Assembly: GCF_014647075.1 (NCBI RefSeq)
Contig: NZ_BMOM01000004.1
Coordinates: 138,989-202,988 of the forward strand
DNA from: Deinococcus aerophilus
Lineage (GTDB): Bacteria > Deinococcota > Deinococci > Deinococcales > Deinococcaceae
Length of the DNA: 64,000 nt
Direction of reading: 5' to 3'
The notes beneath the pieces were generated by a model. That model made no database searches and had not been told where the DNA came from. It was given only the letters and a program-made list of their open reading frames with translations. This document shows, one piece after another, positions 37,652 through 48,913 of the stretch (its first letter is position 1; the number at the start of each line of letters is the position of its first letter). The translations under genes and the position numbers were made by a program.

Positions 37652-38734
37652 ATGAAGAAAACCCTCCTGCCCGGTCTGCTGCTCAGCGTGGGCCTGCTGA
37701 GTGCCTGCACCATGACCGGTCCCGGCAACCTGAAAGTTCACGAGGCGCTGCTGTATGGCGGCGCGCAGGAACGCATCGTGTGGGTGTACGGCACCCTGAG
37801 CGGCGGCGCAGCGGGCAGCCTCAAGCTCGGTGACGTGACGGCCGATCTGCGGGCCCAGGTCGAGGACCCGGTCGCGGTGCCCGGCACGCTCAGCGTGAAC
37901 GGCAAGGCCACCTACCGCATTCCCACCTCGCCGCTGAGTCCTCCCCTCAATGTGGTTCGCCGGGCGGACGGGACCTTCGAGATCACCGCTCCCGGTACAC
38001 CCGCCCTGAGCGCCGTGTACTTCACTGATGGCACCGGCTGGAGCAAGCTCAGCGGCTTGGCGGGACCGGTGCGCGGCGTGGCGGTCAACGGCTTGCAAGG
38101 AGTGGGGCAGCTGACCGACGCGGAAGCTGGGGTGCTGAGCAAGGCCCTGCTCGGCCAGGGCGCGCTGGCCGTGGGCGTGCTGGCGACCCCGCCCGCCGCC
38201 GACGCGCCGCTGGCCGTGGAGCCGGCGCCCAGCGAGTACCGCCGCACCGCCCTGTACATCCTGCCCAACGTCGCCACGGTCCCGGGCAGCCTGCGGCCTC
38301 CGGCCCCGACCGCTCCGCCCTCAGGAGGCACCGTGAGCTTCAGCGAACTCGCCAGCGGAACACAGTCGGGAGCCGGCGAGGCCACGGTGCAGCTGGCCAC
38401 TACCCCGGCCGCCGCCCGGGCGCTGTACGCCACCGCCTACGCCCGCCAGACCGGGGCCCCGGCCGCTCCAGACCCGAACGGAGGCACGCTCGTCGGCGTG
38501 TTCCTGGGACAGCGCTCCACCGGCGGCTACGGCGTGAGCATCGTCGGGGCCCGCGCCTCGGGCGACACCCTGGTCCTGACCGCGCAGCTGCGGGCGCCGG
38601 CTCCCGGAGCGATCACCACCCAGGCCCTGACCAGCCCGTGGACCATCGTGCGGGTGGAAGGCACCTACCGCACGGTGACGGTGGTGGATTCGCAGGGTCA
38701 GCCCCTGCCTTCGGGCGGCGGCTCGGTCCGCTAG
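37652..38734 (+). CDS. lipoprotein with C-terminal PrcB-like domain
   Basis: A secreted lipoprotein of 360 residues. A signal peptide ends in lipobox LLSAC with Cys19 as the lipidation site. The middle is Pro/Ala/Gly-rich with no recognised domain. The last 110 residues (FSELASGTQSGAG, then GTLVGVFLGQRSTGGYGVSIVGARASGDTLVL, then PWTIVRVEG) match the PrcB C-terminal domain, named after a Treponema protease-complex subunit. TAAGCT ends 6 nt before the ATG, so the mRNA is probably leaderless. A CRP-like site lies upstream. Confidence 0.82.
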   Translation: MKKTLLPGLLLSVGLLSACTMTGPGNLKVHEALLYGGAQERIVWVYGTLSGGAAGSLKLGDVTADLRAQVEDPVAVPGTLSVNGKATYRIPTSPLSPPLNVVRRADGTFEITAPGTPALSAVYFTDGTGWSKLSGLAGPVRGVAVNGLQGVGQLTDAEAGVLSKALLGQGALAVGVLATPPAADAPLAVEPAPSEYRRTALYILPNVATVPGSLRPPAPTAPPSGGTVSFSELASGTQSGAGEATVQLATTPAAARALYATAYARQTGAPAAPDPNGGTLVGVFLGQRSTGGYGVSIVGARASGDTLVLTAQLRAPAPGAITTQALTSPWTIVRVEGTYRTVTVVDSQGQPLPSGGGSVR

Positions 38735-38762
38735 GACTGTCCGGAACAGCCTCCCTGGGCCA

Positions 38763-39200
38763 TCAGCCCTGGGGGCGCCGTCTGCGCAGCGCTGAGGCGG
38801 GCAAGACAGGGCGGCTGCGGTCGCGCAGGGCTGGGCGGCCCGGACCGCCCAGCACCACCGCCACGCTGCCCACCACCAGCAGGGCCATGACCTGCAGGGC
38901 AGCGGGTTCGGGCCATCTGCCCATCAGCAGCGGGGGCACACCGAGCAGCAGGGTCATGGCGGCAAGCGTGCCCGCCAGCCCCCGGGCTCCCAGGCCCAGG
39001 GCGAGCAGCGGACCGCCCACCAGTTCCAGCACCGCCGCCAGAGGCACCGTCAGCAGCGGCAACGGCACGCCTGCGGCCTGCGCGTCTGCCGTCAGGCGGC
39101 CCAATCCCACCTCGAAAATCCTCTCGAAGCCGTGCCACGCAAAGATCAGCCCCACCGTTATGCGGACCAGGGCCAGGGCTGCGTCGGGGTGCAGCTTCAT
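38763..39200 (-). CDS. DoxX-family membrane protein
   Basis: A four-helix membrane protein of 145 residues. ALALVRITVGLIFAWHGFERIF is the DoxX opening motif, and PLAAVLELVGGPLLALGLGARGLAG follows. A basic C-terminal tail ends it. DoxX relatives take part in redox or thiol stress responses, but the function here is unknown. Start is ATG 39200 rather than the upstream in-frame ATG 39221, because TACACT (39214-39209) ends 8 nt before it. Confidence 0.83.
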   Translation of the reverse strand: MKLHPDAALALVRITVGLIFAWHGFERIFEVGLGRLTADAQAAGVPLPLLTVPLAAVLELVGGPLLALGLGARGLAGTLAAMTLLLGVPPLLMGRWPEPAALQVMALLVVGSVAVVLGGPGRPALRDRSRPVLPASALRRRRPQG

Positions 39201-39258
39201 GTGCTGCCAGTGTAATCGCAAGACAGGCGGCCCGTTGAAAAGAAAAGTTGAAAAGCAG

Positions 39259-39288
39259 AAAAGGCGGCCCCATGGGGCCGCCTTTGCA
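39259..39288. terminator. strong bidirectional-looking terminator
   Basis: AAAGGCGGCCCC (39260-39271) pairs perfectly with GGGGCCGCCTTT (39274-39285). Read leftward it continues into a TTTTC stretch. It ends the leftward BMP-family gene transcript before the DoxX promoter. Confidence 0.8.
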
Positions 39289-39307
39289 CAACTGTCGTGA
39301 CGGAACC

Positions 39308-40405
<1,098 letters not shown>

Positions 40406-40643
40406 GGTGAATCCTCCGGTCTGAAACTCGCCCGGTCTGGGGCGTTGTGGTTGCTTAGACAGAGTATACGAAAAGCGGGAGGCTGCCCATCCCACGCAGC
40501 TCACCTTCCTGGGGGGGCGGTGCCGTGTTCGGGTGTGAGCCATATTGAGGCTGCCTTTAGTCTTGTACTCGCCTCTGGTACACGTTCCGTAGGTGAACCA
40601 TTCCGTCCCCAGGCAAACAGAGCCGGGGTGCTACGCTGAGCGC

Positions 40644-42737
40644 ATGGATCAGGCCGAGTTCGACCCCCATGAATTTGAACGCTACCTCACCCTGAGTGCC
40701 GAGATCGGCCGCCACAACCGCGCGTACCACGAGCAGGATTCGCCCACCATCCCCGACAGCGAGTACGACGCCCTGGTGCGCCGCCTGCGTGCCCTGGAGG
40801 CCGAGCATCCGGACTGGGCCGCGCGGGCGGCGCAGGCGGCGGGCGCACAGGCCAGTCCCGCGCAGGCGGTGGGGGGAGCGCCCAGCGCGGCCTTTCAGCA
40901 GGTGAACCATCCCACGCCCATGACCAGCCTGGACAACGTGTTCGACGATGCCGAGCTGGGTGAGTGGCGTGAACGGCTGGCCCGCGCCCTGAACCTGCCG
41001 CCCGAGCACGACGCCCTGACCTTCACGGGCGAGCTGAAGATCGACGGCCTGAGCGTCAACCTGTATTACCGTGACGGCGAATTGCAGTGGGCCGCCACGC
41101 GCGGCAACGGTACGACGGGCGAGATCGTGACCGCGCAGGTGGCGACGGTGCCGGGCATTCCCAGGGCCCTGCCGGGCCTGACGGGAGAACTGGAGGTGCG
41201 CGGCGAGGTGTACATGGGCCGCGCCGACTTTGCGGCCTACAACGCGCAGGCCGAAGAACTGGGCACGCCGCTGCTCAAGAATCCCCGCAACGGCGCGGCG
41301 GGGGCCCTGCGCCAGAAGGACCCGGAAGTCACGCGCACCCGCAATCTCAAAGCCATCTTCTACGCGCTGGGCAAACGCGACGGCGTGCCCGCCCGCACTC
41401 AGGAAGAGGTCCTGGCTTGGCTCAGCGCCCAGGGCTTTCCGGTGAGCGCCTACAGCGAAACGCTGCAGGGCATCGGGGCGGCCGCCGACTACCACGCCCG
41501 CATGACCGCCCGGCGGCAGGACTTCGAGTTCGACGCTGACGGCACCGTGTTCAAGCTCGATCCGCTGCGGTTGCAGGAGGAGGCGGGTTTTACCAGCCGC
41601 GCTCCGCGCTGGGCGGTGGCCTACAAATTCTCAGTGGAAGAGGTCGAGACCGTGCTGGAAAGCATCACGGTCAATGTGGGGCGCACCGGCAAGCTCACCC
41701 CGCTGGCCCACCTCTCGCCGCGCCTGATTGAGGGCAGTACCGTCAGCAAGGCGACGCTTCACAATCAGGATTTTGTGCGCGATCTGGACCTGCACCTTGG
41801 CGATACGGTGGTTGTCCGCAAATCCGGCGGTGTGATTCCGCAGATCATGCGGGTGGTTACAGAAAAGCGGCCCGCCGACGCTTCTCCCTTCGTCTTTCCT
41901 GACCACTGTCCCGAATGTGGCCACGCGGTGGTGCGTGATCCCGAGGACGCCAACACCTACTGCGTCAATCCGGTGTGCCCAGCGCAGACCTTCAGGCTGG
42001 TGCAGTACTTCGTGTCGCGCGGCGCGATGGACATTCAGGGCGTGGGCGAGAAGTTGATCGCGCAGCTTCTGACCCTGGGCCTGATCCACGATCCCGCCGA
42101 CCTGTACGCGCTCTCGGCCGAGACGCTGGCCGGGCTGGAGCGCGGCGGCGAGAAGAAGGCGCAGAACATCCTGGCCGAGCTGGAGGCGAGCAAGACCCGT
42201 CCGCTGTGGCGGCTGATCAATGCGCTGGGGCTGGACCACGTGGGCGAGCGCAATGCACAGGCGCTGGCGAATGCGTTCGGAACCCTGGACGCCCTGATGG
42301 CCGCCACTCCCGAGGAGATCGAGGCGGTGCCGGGCCTGGGCAAGGTGATCGGGGCCAGCGTGGCCATGGCCCTCAAGGAAGAGCATTACGTGCGTCTGCT
42401 GGACAAACTCCGGGCGGCGGGCGTGAACCCGCAGCAGGAAGAAGTGCGCCGGGGCGAGCAGCTCCGTGGCCTGAACTTCGTGATCACCGGTACCCTGACC
42501 CGCCCGCGCGACGAGATCAAGGCGCAGCTGGAGGCCGCCGGGGGCCGCGTGACCGGCAGCGTGACCGGCAAGACCTCCTACCTGATTGCCGGGGCCGAGG
42601 CCGGCAGCAAGCTGGCCCGCGCCCAGGAACTCGGCGTCGAGGTGCTGGATGAGGCGGGGCTGGCGGCCCTGCTGCGCGGGCGGCAGGTGCCCGGCACTCA
42701 GGAGACCCAGGAGCCGCCCGGCGCCGGCGACGAATAA
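40644..42737 (+). CDS. ligA: NAD-dependent DNA ligase
   Basis: LigA of 697 residues, sealing nicks with NAD+. Domain order: Ia helical ([17 protein letters not shown]), nucleotidyltransferase with adenylated Lys132 in ELKIDG, OB fold, four-Cys zinc finger (CPECGH and CVNPVCP), helix-hairpin-helix repeats and a C-terminal BRCT ([25 protein letters not shown]). Note KIDG rather than the more usual KxDG with Leu or Met. ATG 40644 follows TACGCT (40632-40637) by 6 nt: leaderless. A hairpin overlapping the gene's last codons probably ends the transcript. Confidence 0.97.
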   Translation: MDQAEFDPHEFERYLTLSAEIGRHNRAYHEQDSPTIPDSEYDALVRRLRALEAEHPDWAARAAQAAGAQASPAQAVGGAPSAAFQQVNHPTPMTSLDNVFDDAELGEWRERLARALNLPPEHDALTFTGELKIDGLSVNLYYRDGELQWAATRGNGTTGEIVTAQVATVPGIPRALPGLTGELEVRGEVYMGRADFAAYNAQAEELGTPLLKNPRNGAAGALRQKDPEVTRTRNLKAIFYALGKRDGVPARTQEEVLAWLSAQGFPVSAYSETLQGIGAAADYHARMTARRQDFEFDADGTVFKLDPLRLQEEAGFTSRAPRWAVAYKFSVEEVETVLESITVNVGRTGKLTPLAHLSPRLIEGSTVSKATLHNQDFVRDLDLHLGDTVVVRKSGGVIPQIMRVVTEKRPADASPFVFPDHCPECGHAVVRDPEDANTYCVNPVCPAQTFRLVQYFVSRGAMDIQGVGEKLIAQLLTLGLIHDPADLYALSAETLAGLERGGEKKAQNILAELEASKTRPLWRLINALGLDHVGERNAQALANAFGTLDALMAATPEEIEAVPGLGKVIGASVAMALKEEHYVRLLDKLRAAGVNPQQEEVRRGEQLRGLNFVITGTLTRPRDEIKAQLEAAGGRVTGSVTGKTSYLIAGAEAGSKLARAQELGVEVLDEAGLAALLRGRQVPGTQETQEPPGAGDE

Positions 42738-42754
42738 CGGCTGCCGGGCATTTT
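42716..42754 (+). terminator. terminator overlapping the 3' end of ligA
   Basis: GCCCGGC (42716-42722, still coding) pairs with GCCGGGC (42743-42749) across the stop codon, followed by ATTTTG. Confidence 0.5.
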
Positions 42755-42763
42755 GCCCCCGCG

Positions 42764-42792
42764 TCCACAACCTGCACGCCACAACCTATAAA
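42764..42792 (+). promoter_or_regulatory. promoter of the asp23-nusB-folD operon
   Basis: TCCACA (42764-42769), a 17-bp spacer and TATAAA (42787-42792). An 8-bp direct repeat CACAACCT occurs at 42766-42773 and 42780-42787, overlapping both elements. Unlike most neighbours, this transcript would have a leader of about 50 nt with GGAGG. Confidence 0.55.
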
Positions 42793-42850
42793 CTGTCGGT
42801 CATTGGCGCGGCGTTTTGAGTCTGCCGCGCGTGGAGGCACGTTCCAAATT

Positions 42851-43209
42851 ATGGCAAGCAACCCTGCAAATCAATCCGAGGTCGAGATCAGCAAGAGCGT
42901 CCTGATGGACATCGCCGACACCACCGTCGCGGGCATCGAGGGTACCGAGGTCGCGGGCGCCCCGCTGAACATGGGCGAGGTGCTGCGCAACCAGAGCGGC
43001 ACGCGCAAATCCCGCGCCCTGCGCGTGACCCGTGAGGGCGGCACCGTCAACGTGGACGTGGGCCTGAATGTGGACTACGGTCAGAATCTGGTGGGGGTCT
43101 CTCAGCAGGTCCAGCGCGCCGTGAGCGAGAACATCGAACTGATGACCGGCCTGAAGGTCCGGGCCGTGAACGTGACGGTGCAGGGCGTGTGCCTGCCCAA
43201 GGGGCACTC

Positions 43210-43213
<4 letters not shown>
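42851..43213 (+). CDS. Asp23/Gls24 family envelope stress protein
   Basis: A protein of 120 residues. [29 protein letters not shown] and the later [46 protein letters not shown] match Asp23/Gls24 proteins, which associate with the membrane and respond to alkaline or envelope stress. GGAGG is 13 nt before ATG 42851, an unusually long gap; an in-frame ATG at 42803 is less likely. It commonly precedes nusB, as here, and its TGA overlaps the nusB TTG start. Confidence 0.88.
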
Positions 43214-43715
<502 letters not shown>

Positions 43716-43719
<4 letters not shown>

Positions 43720-44618
43720 GCGCGCGGGTCCTGGCCGGCCCGCCCACTGCCGAGGCGCTGCTGCGGGACGCCGCCCAGCGCGCAGGCCGGCTGCCGGCCG
43801 TGCCCCATCTGGCCATCGTGCGGGTGGGGGAGGATCCGGCCAGCGTGAGTTACGTGCGCGGCAAGGCGCGCAAGGCCGGGGAGGTGGGGCTGCGCAGCAC
43901 CGTTCACGTGTTGCCGGAAACCGCGTCACAGGCCGAACTGCTCGCCCTGATCGCCGCCCTGAATACCGACGACGACGTGAACGGCTTGCTGGTGCAGCTG
44001 CCGTTGCCTGCCCACATTGCCGAGGCGGCCGTGCTGCATGCCATTGATCCGCGTAAGGATGTGGACGGCTTTCATCCGCTGAACGTCGGCGAACTGTGGG
44101 CGGGCCGCCCGTCGCTGACGCCATGTACGCCCGCCGGCATCCTGTTTCTGTTGCGCCACCACGCCATTCCCCTCAGTGGTACGCGGGCTGTGATTGTGGG
44201 CCGCAGCTCTCTGGTGGGCCGACCGCTCGCCGCGCTGCTGCTGGAGGCGGACGCCACCGTGACCGTCGCGCACAGCCGCACCCGGGACCTGGGGAGTGTG
44301 ACGCGCGCAGCCGACCTGCTGGTGGTGGCCGTGGGTCAGCCGGGCCTGATCACGCCGGACATGGTCAAGCCCGGCGCCACCGTTATTGACGTGGGCATCA
44401 ACCGGGTGGTGGACGCGCAGGGCAAGGGGCATCTGGTAGGCGACGTGCATCCGGACGTGGCCGGGGTCGCCGGGGCGCTGACGCCTGTGCCCGGGGGCGT
44501 CGGGCCGCTGACGGTGGCGCAGTTGCTGGCGAACACCGTTCATGCCGCCGAATTGCAGGCCGCCGGTCACCTTCAGAGCGGCACGTCATCCGGGGACCGT
44601 GGTGAATTCGTTCGCTGA
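43716..44618 (+). CDS. folD: bifunctional methylene-THF dehydrogenase/cyclohydrolase
   Basis: FolD of 300 residues, interconverting 5,10-methylene- and 10-formyl-tetrahydrofolate with NADP. The catalytic region [17 protein letters not shown] has the Tyr and Lys of the YxxxK motif. [21 protein letters not shown], the NADP motif [17 protein letters not shown] and the closing [16 protein letters not shown] are intact. Start is GTG 43716 in a GTGA overlap with nusB. It runs about 25 residues past the usual end and overlaps the DUF212 gene. Confidence 0.95.
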
Positions 44619-45060
44619 GCTGATGAGCAACCGCTGGCTGTGGACGGCCATTCTGGCGTCCACCAGCGCGCAGCTCATCAAGGTGTTTCTGATCCTGCTC
44701 ATTGAACGGCGCTGGCGCCCCGCCGCCTTCATGGAAACGGGTGGCATGCCCAGCAGCCACAGCGCGATGGTCGCGGCCCTGACCACCGGTGTGGCCCTGA
44801 GCGAGGGCATGGGCAGTCCTTCTTTTGCCATCAGTGCGGTGTTTGCCCTGATCGTGATGTACGACGCGACCGGCGTGCGCCATGCGAGCGGGCAACAGGG
44901 TGCGCTGCTCAATGAGCTGGTTCAGGAGCTGCGCGACGTGGTGCGTGCGGGGTTTGCGCCCCTGCCGGTGCGGGTGCTGCTGGGCCACACCTATCTGGAA
45001 GTCCTGATGGGCATTCTGGTGGGCATCGGAGCGGGATTCCTGGCCTTCCGGGTGATCTGA
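44602..45060 (+). CDS. DUF212 (YuiD-like) integral membrane protein
   Basis: A membrane protein of 152 residues in the divergent PAP2/DUF212 family. [24 protein letters not shown] carries the PSSH motif of PAP2 phosphatases. [26 protein letters not shown] is the second conserved block. GTG 44602 is preferred (CGGGGA 5 nt upstream) and gives the normal family length; ATG 44623 is the alternative. It overlaps the last 17 nt of folD. Confidence 0.83.
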   Translation: MNSFAELMSNRWLWTAILASTSAQLIKVFLILLIERRWRPAAFMETGGMPSSHSAMVAALTTGVALSEGMGSPSFAISAVFALIVMYDATGVRHASGQQGALLNELVQELRDVVRAGFAPLPVRVLLGHTYLEVLMGILVGIGAGFLAFRVI

Positions 45061-45071
45061 AGCCGCAAATA

Positions 45072-45118
45072 CGGACGCGGACAGCGGAGACCGTAGAGGT
45101 CAGCGCTGTCCGCGTCCG
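45072..45118. terminator. 15-bp perfect hairpin between convergent genes
   Basis: CGGACGCGGACAGCG (45072-45086) pairs fully with 45104-45118. Inside the 17-nt loop GACC and GGTC can pair as well. It fills the 64-nt gap between converging genes and is probably a shared terminator. Confidence 0.65.
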
Positions 45119-45124
45119 GCCCGG

Positions 45125-45502
<378 letters not shown>

Positions 45503-45601
45503 GTGGGCTCAGCATAGCGCAGCCCCCCACCGCCCGGTGACTCTGGCACTCCGCAATTTGGCGGATGCGGACCGGGGGAAGCCTGAGGATACTGGACAGT
45601 C

Positions 45602-46114
45602 ATGCAAAGAATCATCGTCATCGGAACCACCGGCAGCGGCAAGACCACCCTGGCGCGGAACATCGCCGGGCGGCTGCGCCTGCCGCATGGAGAGCAGGAT
45701 GCCTGGAACCACGGTCCCGGCTGGCAGCCCGCGCCGGAGGCGGACTTCCGGGCGGCGGTGGACGCCTTTACCTCGGGGCCAGCGTGGGTGATGGACGGCA
45801 ACTACCGCAAGGCGCGTGACATCGGCTGGGCACGGGCCGACACGCTGGTGTGGCTGGATTATCCGGGGCAGCTGGTGTTCTGGCGGTTGCTCACCCGGAC
45901 CGCGCGGCGCGTTGTAGGACGGCAGGAACTGTGGAACGGCAACCGCGAGACGCTGCGCGGAGCCTTCGAGGCCGACGCCCCGCTGCGCTGGTTTTTCCGG
46001 ACCCACTGGCACCGGCGGCGGGAAACGCCGGAGCTGACCACCGGGTTCCCGCACCTGACCGTGATCCGGCTGCGCTCGGCGTGTGAAACCCGGCGCTGGC
46101 TCCAGAACCTTTAG
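45602..46114 (+). CDS. P-loop kinase-like protein (FlaR/topology-modulation type)
   Basis: A small P-loop NTPase of 170 residues similar to adenylate-kinase-like proteins annotated as DNA topology modulation proteins. Walker A GTTGSGKTT (8-16), then WVMDGNYRKARDIGWARADTLVWLDYP, which is the diagnostic block of the group, and WRLLTRTARRVVGRQELWNGN. Substrate unknown. GATACT lies 8 nt before ATG 45602. Its TAG stop overlaps, on the opposite strand, the TAA stop of the neopullulanase gene. Confidence 0.85.
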   Translation: MQRIIVIGTTGSGKTTLARNIAGRLRLPHGEQDAWNHGPGWQPAPEADFRAAVDAFTSGPAWVMDGNYRKARDIGWARADTLVWLDYPGQLVFWRLLTRTARRVVGRQELWNGNRETLRGAFEADAPLRWFFRTHWHRRRETPELTTGFPHLTVIRLRSACETRRWLQNL

Positions 46115-47928
46115 CCCTGCAGCACAATCCGCCCGCCTGCCGCGTCCAGCGTGATGGCCCCGCCCGGATACTCCTCGCCGCTCAGCGCGTCGCGCCACGG
46201 GCCTGCCGGCAGCGTCAGAGAGACGGGATGGGGCTGCGTCCGCCGGCTGGCCAGCACGGCGGCCCGCTCAGGGCGCCCGTCCGGGTGGGTGTACTCGCGC
46301 AGAAAAGCCACGGCGTCCGCCTCGGCGTGCAGGAACCTCAGGGTTCCCTCCTGCAGCACATGGGTGTCGCGGCGCAGGTGAATCAGGGACCGGACCTTGC
46401 CGCGCAGCTCGGTGTCCCACCGCTCCTCATCCCACGGCATCGGTTCGCGGCACCACGGCATGTTGCCGGGGCGGCTTTGCGTGACGCCCACCTCGGAGCC
46501 GTAGTAGGTGCAGGGCACGCCGGCGTAGCCCATCAGCAGCGTGTAGGCGGCCAGAAACCGGGTCCGGTCGTTTCCGATCCGGAACAGCGCCCGCCCGATG
46601 TCGTGGGATTCGAGCAGGTTGAACATGCTCAGGGCCACCTGGGGCGGCAGGGCGTGATAGGCGTCCCACAGCATGTCGGCCAGCTCGGTGCCGTCCAGGC
46701 GGCTGGGCTCCCCGTAATAGGTGGCTCCCGCGAGCCACTGCATCACCGGCAGGCCGAAGCCGTGGTAATTCATGCTCGCGTCCTCGCCCTGGCCGTCCAG
46801 CGCGTGTTCGGGATCGAAGAAGCGTTCGCCGAACACGTAGGCGTCAGCGCGCTCCTCACGCGCCGCCCGCTTCAGGGTGCGGTGCAGCGGCAGGTTGTCC
46901 TCATCGGTGCCGCCTGCGCCGATCATGTGGGCGACGTCCAGCCGCCAGCCCGCCGCCCCCCGGCGCAGCCAGTGGCGCACCACGCTTTCCTCGCCGCTCA
47001 GGAATTCCTGCACGGCGTACTCGTTGCGGTAGTCGATCTTGGGCAACGTCGGCACGTCGAAAAACGAGTGGTACGGAGGCTTGCCCGCCTCGTCGCGCCA
47101 CGTGAACAGGGCGCGCTCGGGGGCGTCCTCGCGCTCCAGCGCGGCTTTAAAAAGCGCATTCTCGTTGCCCAGGTGGTTGAACACGCCGTCCAGCACGATC
47201 TTGACCCCTGCAGCGTGTGCCGCGCCCGCCAGCTCGTCCCAGGCCGCGTCGCCGCCCAGGTGGGGGTCCACGTGGCGGTAATCGGTGATGTCGTAGCGGT
47301 GGTTGCTGGGCGAGACGAAGATGGGGGTCAGCCACAGCGCTCCCACGCCCAGGTCGGTCAGGTAGGGCAGCGCCGCCGTGATGCCGTTCAGGTCGCCGCC
47401 GTAATGGCCGTGAATGTCGCCCCAGGCGTCCACCGGATGATCCCACGGCACGTGCTCGACCTCGCGGCCCGCGTAGTTGTATTCGCCGGTCTGGACGTCG
47501 TTGCTGGGATCTCCATTGCGGAAACGGTCGGGAAAGATCTGGTAGAACACGCACTTCCAGGCCCACTCGGGCGCCTTGTAGCCGGCAAGGTACTGAAACC
47601 AGTTGCGAAAGCCGCGCCGGGTGTGGTGCAGGCCCAGGGCTGTGAGGTTCAGGTGGTCGTCCGCGAGGTCCAGCTGCCACGCGTAGCGCACCCGCGCGTC
47701 GTGGACTGGCAACTCGGCCTCGAACCAGCGGCCCTCGCCGCTCAGCTCCGTCACCTCGTGCGCCGGGGCCGTCTCGATCTCGCCCACCCGCACGAACCTC
47801 AGCGTCACCGCCGTCACCGGCAGGGTGGTCCGCATCCGCACCCGCACCGTCTCGCCCCTTGCCGCTCCCAGCCGCGCGGTGTAGGCAGGGGAGTGGTCGT
47901 GCTGCGCTTCCAAAGTCATGATCGTCAT
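46111..47928 (-). CDS. GH13 neopullulanase/maltodextrin-hydrolysing enzyme
   Basis: Cytoplasmic GH13_20-type enzyme of 605 residues, acting on maltodextrins, cyclodextrins or pullulan. An N-terminal beta-sandwich (about 1-110) precedes the barrel. PEWAWKCVFYQIFPDRFRNGDPSND is the neopullulanase-type barrel start. Catalytic regions are DGVFNHLG, GWRLDVAH (nucleophile Asp), VFGERFF (acid/base Glu) and LLESHD. A C-terminal beta domain ends it. Start at ATG 47928 has GGAGG 9 nt upstream; ATG 47919 is possible. Its leader contains a long hairpin followed by TTTT. Works with the alpha-glucosidase at 97 on starch-derived sugars. Confidence 0.92.
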   Translation of the reverse strand: MTIMTLEAQHDHSPAYTARLGAARGETVRVRMRTTLPVTAVTLRFVRVGEIETAPAHEVTELSGEGRWFEAELPVHDARVRYAWQLDLADDHLNLTALGLHHTRRGFRNWFQYLAGYKAPEWAWKCVFYQIFPDRFRNGDPSNDVQTGEYNYAGREVEHVPWDHPVDAWGDIHGHYGGDLNGITAALPYLTDLGVGALWLTPIFVSPSNHRYDITDYRHVDPHLGGDAAWDELAGAAHAAGVKIVLDGVFNHLGNENALFKAALEREDAPERALFTWRDEAGKPPYHSFFDVPTLPKIDYRNEYAVQEFLSGEESVVRHWLRRGAAGWRLDVAHMIGAGGTDEDNLPLHRTLKRAAREERADAYVFGERFFDPEHALDGQGEDASMNYHGFGLPVMQWLAGATYYGEPSRLDGTELADMLWDAYHALPPQVALSMFNLLESHDIGRALFRIGNDRTRFLAAYTLLMGYAGVPCTYYGSEVGVTQSRPGNMPWCREPMPWDEERWDTELRGKVRSLIHLRRDTHVLQEGTLRFLHAEADAVAFLREYTHPDGRPERAAVLASRRTQPHPVSLTLPAGPWRDALSGEEYPGGAITLDAAGGRIVLQG

Positions 47929-47946
47929 TTCCTGGGTCCTCCAAAA

Positions 47947-48005
47947 GCCCTTCCGGCACGGCCTCCTGCGCATACGGGGATGCGGGGAGGTCGTGCCGGA
48001 AGGGC
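47947..48005 (-). promoter_or_regulatory. attenuator-like hairpin in the neopullulanase leader
   Basis: GCCCTTCCGGCACG (47947-47960) pairs perfectly with 47992-48005. The stem continues with a G-T wobble and CCTCC/GGAGG, and the tip can pair CGCAT/ATGCG. Read leftward, the hairpin is followed at once by TTTT and then by the GGAGG of the neopullulanase gene. A terminator in front of the gene it precedes suggests attenuation. Confidence 0.5.
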
Positions 48006-48202
48006 AAGCGTTGCCTGTGGTTTGTCGGCCCCCAGTGTGGAGGGCCAGTTGCGGGAGGTCAAGGGCCCGGCTGCGGCCACGGGCAGTTGGGAATACGCTT
48101 GTAATCCTGCCTTCTACATGTAACACTTTCCGTGTTCAAAAATTCTTCATCTTGCAGCCGACCGCGGCGCTGGCCTGGCGACTGAAAGGAGGCTTGTCTC
48201 TG

Positions 48203-48847
48203 TTGCAACCGATTGCCAGCACCCGGGTCGTGGACGTTGTCCGGGATCAGTTGCGCTCCGCCATTCTGTCCGGCGAACTGGAGCCGGGCTCGCGCCTGAG
48301 CGTTCCTGAGCTGGCCCGCCGTTTTCAGGTGAGCCGCTCGCCGGTGCGCGAGGCGGTGTTGCTGCTGGTGGGCGAGGGCCTGGCGGTGGAACACACCCGC
48401 CGGGGTGTGGAGGTCGCCCGGCTGGAGGTGTCTGACCTGCTGGAGCTGTACGACCTGCGCGCCGCCCTGGAGGGTCTGGCCGCCCGGCTGGCCGCCGAGC
48501 GCATGTCGGGCGCCGAGCTGGCGGCGCTGCGCGGCGTTCTGGACGCCCAGGGAGCGGCGGCGGTAGGCGATCCCCGCCGTTTCCGGGAACTCGACCACCG
48601 CTTTCACGAGATCGTGGTCCAGACCTGTGGCAACGCCCGCCTGTCGCGCCACGCCGCGCTGCTTGCCCGGGAGATGCGGCTGGCCGGCCCGCTGCTGGTG
48701 AACGCGCCGTGGCACCTCAAGCAAAGCCACGAGGAACACCGCGTCATCGAGCGCGCCCTGCGCCAGCGCGACGGCCCCGCCGCCGAAGCGGCCATGCGCG
48801 GCCACCTGACCCGCGTGGCGCACACCGTCCGGCAACATCACGCCTGA
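48203..48847 (+). CDS. GntR-family (FCD type) transcription regulator
   Basis: Regulator of 214 residues. The N-terminal GntR winged helix (VVDVVRDQLRSAILSGELEPGSRLSVPELARRFQVSRSPVREAV) is followed by an all-helical FCD ligand domain (ELYDLRAALEGLAARLAA, FRELDHRFHEIVV, SHEEHRVIERALRQRD). The FCD metal/carboxylate ligands (Asp of LDHRFH, His residues) appear present. The start is TTG 48203 with AAAGGAGG 10 nt upstream. It sits 66 nt before livK on the same strand, so it may control the branched-chain amino-acid transporter. Confidence 0.87.
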   Translation: MQPIASTRVVDVVRDQLRSAILSGELEPGSRLSVPELARRFQVSRSPVREAVLLLVGEGLAVEHTRRGVEVARLEVSDLLELYDLRAALEGLAARLAAERMSGAELAALRGVLDAQGAAAVGDPRRFRELDHRFHEIVVQTCGNARLSRHAALLAREMRLAGPLLVNAPWHLKQSHEEHRVIERALRQRDGPAAEAAMRGHLTRVAHTVRQHHA

Positions 48848-48913
48848 ACCCATATTCACCTGCGTGCCCACCATCTGCCGGACCCCTTCCGGCCTTCAAA
48901 AAAGGAGCTTCAC

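Noticed and set aside
46228..48123. 631-codon rightward frame opposite the neopullulanase gene
   Set aside because: Shadow frame with no protein-like character.
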